Shown here in pieces: positions 58,633-64,000 of a stretch of DNA of 64,000 nt. The DNA lies in the NCBI RefSeq assembly GCF_009996735.1, contig NZ_JAACYI010000011.1:1-64000 (forward strand), read 5' to 3'. The notes below the pieces were generated by a model, which saw nothing but the letters and a program-made list of their open reading frames with translations, ran no database searches and had not been told where the DNA came from. The DNA is from Cellulomonas sp. APG4. Lineage in GTDB: Bacteria; Actinomycetota; Actinomycetes; Actinomycetales; Cellulomonadaceae. Every line of letters starts with the position of its first letter. Position 1 is the first letter of the stretch. Both the position numbers and the translations under genes were made by a program.

Positions 58633-59573
58633 CCCTTGAGCCCCTGCGTCGCGACGCCCGCCACCAGGTAGCGCTGGAACACCAGGAAGAACAGCAGCAC
58701 CGGGACCAGGGCCAGCACGGCCATGGCGATCTGCGCGCCGTAGTCCGAGGTCGAGGTCTGGTCCACGAAGATGCGCAGGGCGATCGGCAGCGGGTACAGG
58801 TCCGGGCTCTTGAGGTAGAGCAGCGGCCCGAAGAAGTCGTTCCAGCTCCAGATGAACGCGAAGATCGACGACGTGACGATCGCGGGCTTCATCAGCGGCA
58901 GCATGATCGCGGTGAAGATCCGCAGGTGCCCCGCGCCGTCGATGCGCGCGGCCTCGTCGAGCTCACGCGGCAGGTTGCGCATGAACTGCACCATGAGGAA
59001 CACGAAGAACGCCTCGGCCGCGAGGAACTTGCCCAGCAGCAGCGGCACGTAGGTGTTCACCAGACCGAGGCTGTTGAAGACGATGTACTGCGGGATGATC
59101 ACCACGTGGAAGGGCAGCAGGAGGGTCGCGATCATCAGCGCGAACCACACCTTGCGGCCCGGGAAGTCGATGCGCGCGAACGCGTAGGCGCTCACCGACG
59201 CCGACAGCACGATGCCGATCACGGACCCCGCGGCGAGCAGCGTCGAGTTCCAGACGAACGTCCAGAAGGACACGCCGCCGATGCCGTCGAGCGCCGTCGC
59301 GAAGTTCGCGAACGACGGGCTCTCGGGCCACAGGCTCACGTTGCCGACGATCTCCGACGTCGGCTTGAAGGCCGACATCAGCATCCACAGCGCCGGGTAG
59401 AGGATCACCGCGGTCACGGCGAGCACGAAGGTGTGGAAGAGCACCGAGCCCGCGCGTGACCTGGTGCGCGTCCGGCGCCGCAGCGCGCGACTCTGCTCGT
59501 GGGAGGGCAGCCCGGGGCCGGGCTCGGCCTGCAGGCCGCCGGCCGTGCCGACGACGGCGTGGTCGATGCTCAC
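58629..59573 (-). CDS. Sugar ABC transporter permease (MalG/UgpE type), system C
   Basis: 314 residues from the GTG at 59573 that overlaps the previous stop (GTGA); longer open frame upstream is a shadow of the other permease. Six membrane segments; EAA loop ELDEAARIDGAGHLRIFTAI, followed by MLPLMKPAIVTSSIFAFIWSWNDFFGPL. The C-terminus GVATQGLKG is standard. Close in sequence to the system-A partner at 6529 (NDFF and LPREL stretches), pointing to a common origin of systems A and C. Confidence 0.93.
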   Translation of the reverse strand: MSIDHAVVGTAGGLQAEPGPGLPSHEQSRALRRRTRTRSRAGSVLFHTFVLAVTAVILYPALWMLMSAFKPTSEIVGNVSLWPESPSFANFATALDGIGGVSFWTFVWNSTLLAAGSVIGIVLSASVSAYAFARIDFPGRKVWFALMIATLLLPFHVVIIPQYIVFNSLGLVNTYVPLLLGKFLAAEAFFVFLMVQFMRNLPRELDEAARIDGAGHLRIFTAIMLPLMKPAIVTSSIFAFIWSWNDFFGPLLYLKSPDLYPLPIALRIFVDQTSTSDYGAQIAMAVLALVPVLLFFLVFQRYLVAGVATQGLKG

Positions 59574-60523
59574 TTCGCCTCCCCGCTGTAGTGGACCCAG
59601 AACCGCGAGCTGCGGAAGAACAGCAGCGTGAGGAGCCCGACGACGACCACGAGCACCCAGGCCATCGCCGAGGCGTAGCCCATGCGGAAGTCCTGGAAGC
59701 CGCGCATGTACAGGTAGAGCGTGTAGAAGAGCGTCGAGCCCGCGGGCCCGCCCGTGCCGTCCGAGATGATGAACGCCGAGGCGAAGATCTGGAACGAGTG
59801 GATGGTCTCGAGCAGCAGATTGAAGAAGATCACGGGCGAGAGCATGGGCAGCGTGATCCGGAAGAACTTGCGCACCGGGCCGGCGCCGTCCACCGCCGCC
59901 GCCTCGTAGAGCTCGGTCGGCACCTGCTTGAGCCCCGCGAGGAAGATCACCATCGGGGCCCCGAACTGCCACACGGTGAGCAGGATGAACATCGGCATGG
60001 TCTTGCCCGGGTCGCCCACCCAGCCGCCCCAGTCGATCCCGATCCCCTGGCCGATCCGGTCCACCACGCCGCGGTCGATGAACATCGCCTTCCAGACGAT
60101 CGCGATCGACACGCTCGCGCCGATGAGGGACGGCGCGTAGAAGACCGATCGGTACAGGCCCTGCCCGCGGCGGCTGTTGTTGAGCAGCATCGCGACCGCG
60201 AGCGCGGCGACCAGCTTGATCGGCGTGCCCAGGAGCACGTACGTCCCGGTCACCTTGGCGGACTGGAGGAAGCGCGGGTCCTCGAAGAGCATCCGGAAGT
60301 TGTCGAACCCCACGAGCTCGGGCGGGGCGAAGAGGTTGTAGTCGGTGAACGCGAGGTAGAGGGAGGCGAGCATCGGCCCGGCCGTGAGGCCGAAGAAGCC
60401 GATCAGCCAGGGCGTCAGGAAGGTGTACCCGGCCCGGGTCTCCGCCGCCCGCCGCCGCCGACGTGCGGCGGACGGCGGGACGGCGGAGCCACCCGTGCGG
60501 GTCACCGTGGTGGTGAGTGCCAC
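59570..60523 (-). CDS. Sugar ABC transporter permease (MalF/UgpA type), system C
   Basis: 317 residues from GTG 60523. A basic N-terminus (RRRRAAETRAGYTFLTPWLIGFF) leads into the first helix; six helices follow, with the EAA loop ELYEAAAVDGAGPVRKFFRI. It is similar to the system-A permease at 7550 (FTDYNLFAPPELVGFDNF versus FTDYSLLQPPNWIGFENY). It lies 28 bases after the binding-protein stop, so it is in the same transcript. Confidence 0.93.
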   Translation of the reverse strand: MALTTTVTRTGGSAVPPSAARRRRRAAETRAGYTFLTPWLIGFFGLTAGPMLASLYLAFTDYNLFAPPELVGFDNFRMLFEDPRFLQSAKVTGTYVLLGTPIKLVAALAVAMLLNNSRRGQGLYRSVFYAPSLIGASVSIAIVWKAMFIDRGVVDRIGQGIGIDWGGWVGDPGKTMPMFILLTVWQFGAPMVIFLAGLKQVPTELYEAAAVDGAGPVRKFFRITLPMLSPVIFFNLLLETIHSFQIFASAFIISDGTGGPAGSTLFYTLYLYMRGFQDFRMGYASAMAWVLVVVVGLLTLLFFRSSRFWVHYSGEAK

Positions 60524-60551
60524 GGAAGGTCCCGTCAGTCGAGTGGAGCGG

Positions 60552-61865
60552 TCACTGGGTCGCGAGCTGGGCCTCGGAGAACCACGACGACACGAACTCG
60601 TCGATGGTGATGGTCCCGTAGTTGAGCTCCTCGCCCAGGCGCTTGAACTCCGCCTCGATCGAGCCGAAGCCCTTGACCGGGATGGGCACGGGCTGGGTCA
60701 CGTGCTCGGCGACCTCCTCCTCGTACGCGACCACGCGGGCGTCGATCGAGCCCTCCTCGAGCTCCATCGCCTCGCGCTGGGCCTCGTCCGCGGGCACGCC
60801 CTTGGAGGTGCCGAAGATGCGGCCCACCTCGGGCTCGGTGAGCAGGAAGTCGATCAGCGTCGCCGCTGCCTCGGGGTGCTCGGTGTTCGCGCCGGCCGCG
60901 AGCAGCATCGACGGCTTGAAGAACATCGCCTTCTCGCCGTCAGGGCCCGTGGGCATGGGCATCATCTGGATGTCCTCGGTGCCCGAGTCCGCCACGTAGC
61001 CGGCCAGGAAGTTGTCCCAGCTGAACTCGGCCGCGGCCTCGTTGACCGTGAAGCCGCCCAGCGGGAGCAGCTGGACCTGGCGATCGATCGGGTAGAAGTG
61101 CCCCGCCTCGCGCAGGTCGGCGCCCAGCTCGAGGAACTCACGCATGTCGTCCTCGGTGAAGCCGAACGAACCGTCGTCCTCGAAGGGCTGGATGCCCTGC
61201 TGCACGAGCCACTGCAGGAAGAACCAGAAGGTCGAGGTGTAGTCGGCGCTGCCGTGGATCGGCTCGCCGTTCTCGGCCGTCGCGCCCGCCTCGGAGACCT
61301 GGGCGACGAACGCGTTGAAGTCCTGCCAGTCGTAGTCCTCGGCCGGCGCCTCGACACCCGTCTGCTCGAGCAGGCCCGGGTTGTAGAAGAGGGCCAGCGT
61401 GTTGGTGCTCGTCGGGATCCCGATCTGCGCCCCGTCGATCACCCCCGACTCGACGAGGGCCTCGTCGAACCCGCTCAGGTCGATCTGCTCGCCGACGTAC
61501 GGCGACAGGTCGAGCAGGTGGCCGTTCTCGGAGTACTCGCGCAGGTAGGACAGGTCGAACTGCATGACGTCGGGCAGCGAGCGTCCCGCTGCCTCGGTCG
61601 AGCGCGCCGTCCAGTAGCCGTCCCAGTCCTGGAACGTGGGCTGCACCGTGATGTTCGGGTGCTGCTCCTCGAAGAGGTCGATGGCCTCCTCGTAGCGGGA
61701 CGCACGGTCGTCGTTGCCCCACCACGTCATGGTGAGAGTGACCTCCTCGTCCGACGACGAGCCGCCGCCCCCGCTGTCGGGGCCGTCCGCCCCGCTCGAG
61801 CAGGCGGTGAGGACGAGGGCGGTCGCGGCCGCGACCCCCACGCCCGTGAAGGTACGTCGCTGCAT
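60552..61865 (-). CDS. Sugar ABC transporter substrate-binding lipoprotein, system C
   Basis: 437 residues, ATG with AAGGAGG eight bases upstream. Short signal peptide with lipobox LTAC, Cys22. A Gly/Ser linker precedes the mature part, which begins VTLTMTWWGNDDRASRYEEA. Related to the binding proteins at 4981 and 40292, though the C-terminus (GTITIDEFVSSWFSEAQ) differs. First gene of operon C. Upstream lie a GGTAAGCGCATTCC operator (52 bases before the start) and a TGAAACGTTACA site shared with lldD. Dual control by a uronate-type and a rhamnose-type LacI regulator would suit a rhamnose-uronate oligosaccharide; inference. Confidence 0.93.
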   Translation of the reverse strand: MQRRTFTGVGVAAATALVLTACSSGADGPDSGGGGSSSDEEVTLTMTWWGNDDRASRYEEAIDLFEEQHPNITVQPTFQDWDGYWTARSTEAAGRSLPDVMQFDLSYLREYSENGHLLDLSPYVGEQIDLSGFDEALVESGVIDGAQIGIPTSTNTLALFYNPGLLEQTGVEAPAEDYDWQDFNAFVAQVSEAGATAENGEPIHGSADYTSTFWFFLQWLVQQGIQPFEDDGSFGFTEDDMREFLELGADLREAGHFYPIDRQVQLLPLGGFTVNEAAAEFSWDNFLAGYVADSGTEDIQMMPMPTGPDGEKAMFFKPSMLLAAGANTEHPEAAATLIDFLLTEPEVGRIFGTSKGVPADEAQREAMELEEGSIDARVVAYEEEVAEHVTQPVPIPVKGFGSIEAEFKRLGEELNYGTITIDEFVSSWFSEAQLATQ

Positions 61866-61916
61866 CTGTGAGCCTCCTTGCTCAGTGGCCGCCCGGTGGT
61901 GCGGGTCGGACCCGTG

Positions 61917-61930
61917 GGTAAGCGCATTCC
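61917..61930. promoter_or_regulatory. LacI-type operator GGTAAGCGCATTCC
   Basis: Near palindrome of the GGNAAGCGCNTTCC set, 52 bases before the system-C binding protein start. Confidence 0.65.
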
Positions 61931-61954
61931 CAGCGTGGAGATGTGCTGTGGTGC

Positions 61955-61985
61955 TTGTCGACGGGGTGCAGTGAAACGTTACAAT
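61955..61985 (+). promoter_or_regulatory. Putative lldD promoter
   Basis: TTGTCG (61955-61960), a 19-base spacer and TACAAT (61980-61985), a good -10 box 63 bases before the start codon. The operator at 61972-61983 overlaps the -10 region. Confidence 0.5.
61972..61983. promoter_or_regulatory. LacI-type operator TGAAACGTTACA
   Basis: Differs from the rha operator TGAAACGTTTCA at one base. It overlaps the putative lldD -10 box and lies upstream of ABC operon C on the other strand. Confidence 0.65.
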
Positions 61986-62047
61986 ACTGTTGTCCGGGTC
62001 ACAATGGCCCCCGTCCCCACCACGTCCGAGACCGCAACGGAGCCCTC

Positions 62048-63259
62048 ATGACCCAGCGCCAGCTGCCCCGGTGGTCCGAGCTGAGGCCGCTGCTGCGCGT
62101 GCGGCCGCTCGAGCTCGACCCCACCGAGCGCAGGCTCCAGCGGGCGCTGTCGGTGTGGGACCTGCGGCGCGCGGCGAAGCGACGTACCCCGCGCTCGGTC
62201 TTCGACTACACCGACGGCGCCGCCGAGGCCGAGCTGAGCCTGCGCCGCGCGCGCTCGCTCTTCCGGGACCTCGAGCTGCGCCCCTCGGTGCTCCAGGACG
62301 TCTCGTCGGTCGACCTGACCACGTCGGTGCTCGGCCGCCCCTCCGCGACCCCGTTCGCCTTCGCGCCCACCGGCTTCACGCGGATGATGCACCACGAGGG
62401 CGAGCGCGCCGTCGTGCGCGTCGCGCAGCGCCACGGCCTCCCGTACGCCCTGTCGACCATGGGCACCACGTCGATCGAGGACGTCGCCGCGGCCGCCCCC
62501 GACGCGCGCAAGTGGTTCCAGCTGTACGTGTGGAAGGACCGCGCCGCGGGCGAGGACCTCATGGCCCGCGCCAAGGCGGCCGGCTACGAGGCGCTCATGC
62601 TCACGGTCGACGTGCCCGTGGCCGGCGCGCGCCTGCGCGACGTGCGCAACGGCTTCTCGATCCCACCCGCGCTCACGGTGAAGACCGTGCTGGACACGGC
62701 GACCCACCCGGCGTGGTGGTTCAACCTGCTGACCACCGAGCCGCTGACCTTCGCGTCGCTGAGCCAGTGGGACGGGACCGTCGCCGAGCTCCTCGACAAG
62801 CTGTTCGACCCGAGCATGACCCTCGCGGACCTCGAGTGGCTGCGCGCCACCTGGGACGGCCCACTCATCATCAAGGGCGTCCAGACCGTCGCGGACGCGC
62901 GCCGCATGGCGCAGGCCGGGGCCGACGCGATCGTGCTCTCCAACCACGGCGGCCGCCAGCTCGACCGCGCGCCCGTGCCCCTGCGGCTGCTGCCCGACGT
63001 GGTCGAGGCCGTCGGCGACGACGTCGAGCTGTGGGCCGACACCGGGATCATGAGCGGCGCGGACGTCGTGGCCGCGCTCGCCCTGGGCGCCGACGCGACC
63101 CTGGTGGGCCGGGCCTACCTCTACGGGCTCATGGCCGGCGGCGAGCGGGGCGTCGAGCGCACGGTCGAGATCCTCGTGCGCGAGATCCGCCGCACGATGG
63201 CCCTGCTGGGCGTGAGCACGGTCGACGAGCTCGGCCCGCAGCACGTCCGCCTGCCCTGA
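62048..63259 (+). CDS. lldD: FMN-dependent alpha-hydroxy-acid (L-lactate-type) dehydrogenase
   Basis: 403 residues from ATG 62048 with GGAG five bases upstream. (beta/alpha)8 FMN enzyme of the LldD/glycolate-oxidase family: RSVFDYTDGAAEAELSL at the N-terminus, PFAFAPTGFTRMMHHEGE, WFQLYVWKDRA, the FMN-contact Lys in LIIKGVQTV, and the catalytic IVLSNHGGRQLD with the base His. Then WADTGIMSGADVVAALALGADATLVGRAYLYG, where DTGIM stands in for the usual DGGIR. It oxidises L-lactate (or a similar 2-hydroxy acid) to pyruvate with a quinone or oxygen as acceptor. A rha-type operator at its promoter suggests it finishes rhamnose-derived lactate. Confidence 0.9.
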   Translation: MTQRQLPRWSELRPLLRVRPLELDPTERRLQRALSVWDLRRAAKRRTPRSVFDYTDGAAEAELSLRRARSLFRDLELRPSVLQDVSSVDLTTSVLGRPSATPFAFAPTGFTRMMHHEGERAVVRVAQRHGLPYALSTMGTTSIEDVAAAAPDARKWFQLYVWKDRAAGEDLMARAKAAGYEALMLTVDVPVAGARLRDVRNGFSIPPALTVKTVLDTATHPAWWFNLLTTEPLTFASLSQWDGTVAELLDKLFDPSMTLADLEWLRATWDGPLIIKGVQTVADARRMAQAGADAIVLSNHGGRQLDRAPVPLRLLPDVVEAVGDDVELWADTGIMSGADVVAALALGADATLVGRAYLYGLMAGGERGVERTVEILVREIRRTMALLGVSTVDELGPQHVRLP

Positions 63260-63316
63260 CCGCCGCCGCACGCGGGGCCGCACGCGCCCATCCGTCCGCA
63301 CCACCCCGGGACCACC

Positions 63317-64000
63317 GTGACCGACACCGCGCTGCTGCGCCGGCCCGACTTCCGCCTGTTCGCCGGCGCCCAGCTGCTCGGGAGCACGGGCGTGTGGATG
63401 CTGCGCATGGCCATGGACTGGCTCGTGCTCGAGCTCACGGACTCGCCCGCGGCGGTCGGCGTCCTCGTGGCGCTGCAGTTCCTGCCCATGCTCGTGGTGG
63501 GGCCGCTCGCGGGCGTGCTCGTCGACCGGCACGACCGTCGGCGCCTCGTGCTCGCGGCGCAGGCGGCCTCGGTGCTGATCGCCGTCGTGCTCGCGGCCCT
63601 CACGCTGGGCGACGTCGTGCTCCTGTGGCACGTCTACGCGCTCGCGACCGTGCTCGGCGTGGTCGGCGCCATCGACACCCCTGGTCGGCAGGTGCTCGTG
63701 AACGAGGTGGTGGGCGACGGTCGGCTGCGCAGCGCGATCAGCCTCACCAACGCGATCTCCCAGGGCGGTGGGCTCGTGGGGCCGGCGGTCGCCGGGTTCG
63801 TGATCGCCGAGGTGGGCGAGGGCTGGTCGTTCGGCCTCAACGCCGTCGTCGGCCTGTGCGTCGTGGCGCTGCTGCTCGCGATCCGACCGCACCGGCTGCA
63901 CGTCGTACCCCGCCTGCCGCGCGGCCCCGGCCAGGTGCGCGAGGGCTTCCGCTACGTGGCGGCCCGGTCGCACCTGCTCGCCGTCGTCGGCCTCGCGGGC
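63317..64000 (+). CDS. MFS transporter, N-terminal part (runs off right edge)
   Basis: 228 codons from GTG 63317 to the edge. The sequence LLRRPDFRLFAGAQLLGSTGVWMLRMAMDWL and the loop GVLVDRHDRRRLVLAAQ (the conserved GxxxDRxxRR between helices 2 and 3) identify a major-facilitator transporter of the MFS_3/enterobactin-exporter-like group. Six hydrophobic segments are visible. Later segments include DTPGRQVLVNEVVGDGRLRSAISLTNAISQGGGLVGPAVAG. It follows lldD by 57 bases in the same direction; a lactate or organic-acid link is possible but this MFS group mostly exports drugs or siderophores. A weak GGGA precedes the start. Confidence 0.85.
   Translation, partial: MTDTALLRRPDFRLFAGAQLLGSTGVWMLRMAMDWLVLELTDSPAAVGVLVALQFLPMLVVGPLAGVLVDRHDRRRLVLAAQAASVLIAVVLAALTLGDVVLLWHVYALATVLGVVGAIDTPGRQVLVNEVVGDGRLRSAISLTNAISQGGGLVGPAVAGFVIAEVGEGWSFGLNAVVGLCVVALLLAIRPHRLHVVPRLPRGPGQVREGFRYVAARSHLLAVVGLAG

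Noticed and set aside
58632-59972. Longer start for the system-C MalG-type permease
   Set aside because: The N-terminal extension is a shadow of the partner permease; GTG 59573 overlapping the upstream stop gives a normal 314-residue protein.

Overview
The window is very GC-rich (well above 70% by eye), packed with GTG starts, and codes with strong G/C preference at third positions. Together with the gene families, this points to a high-GC actinobacterium, most likely a plant-polysaccharide degrader of the order Micrococcales (Cellulomonas-like). That placement is inference from gene content; no rRNA or tRNA gene was seen. No CRISPR array, insertion sequence or integrase was recognised, and no gap between genes exceeds 300 bases.

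Layout. 1-3.4 kb: the 5' part of an unknown gene leaving the left edge, an IclR regulator divergent from an alpha/beta hydrolase, and a LacI regulator. 3.5-8.5 kb (minus): sugar ABC system A (two permeases, binding protein) plus a Gfo/Idh/MocA dehydrogenase. 8.7-17.1 kb: hexuronate block, with a dehydrogenase-DUF6807 fusion coupled to altronate dehydratase, glucuronate isomerase, a LacI regulator, and a tagaturonate/fructuronate reductase. 17.2-19.7 kb: dehydrogenase plus a TIM-barrel/VOC fusion. 19.8-21.4 kb: endonuclease IV and an unknown protein. 21.4-25.7 kb (minus): SDR, large flavoprotein and SGNH hydrolase. 25.8-26.8 kb: AEC transporter. 26.9-35.1 kb: secreted GH43-like protein with chitin-binding modules, LacI regulator, flavoprotein and ABC system B. 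35.2-36.5 kb: solitary AAA/DUF4143 ATPase. 36.5-41.6 kb (minus): binding protein without permeases, a six-hairpin glycosidase-like enzyme and a second copy of the system-A dehydrogenase. 41.9-44.5 kb: LacI regulator divergent from an intracellular GH5. 44.8-49.5 kb: mixed small genes. 49.5-56.6 kb: rhamnose block (rhaB, rhaD-SDR fusion, rhaI, divergent LacI regulator and GH43-like hydrolase). 56.8-61.9 kb (minus): ABC system C with DUF624 protein and dehydrogenase. 62.0-64.0 kb: alpha-hydroxy-acid dehydrogenase and an MFS transporter leaving the right edge.

How it works together. Five LacI-family regulators and at least four distinct palindromic operator types divide the window into candidate regulons: GGNAAGCGCNTTCC (five sites at the uronate, ABC and SDR operons), TGAAWCGNTTCA (rhamnose operon, its regulator, lldD, and a binding-protein operon), a site built on ATGCGCAT (secreted glycosidase and its LacI regulator), and palindromes centred on ACCGGT (GH5, and a binding-protein operon). 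Rhamnose would go through RhaI, RhaB and RhaD-SDR to DHAP and lactate, and the nearby lactate-type dehydrogenase could finish the route to pyruvate. Uronates would go through isomerase, reductase and altronate dehydratase to 2-keto-3-deoxygluconate. The set suggests uptake of rhamnose/uronic-acid glycans such as rhamnogalacturonan, but no polysaccharide lyase was seen. No ABC ATPase is present, so the three transport systems presumably share an ATPase encoded elsewhere.
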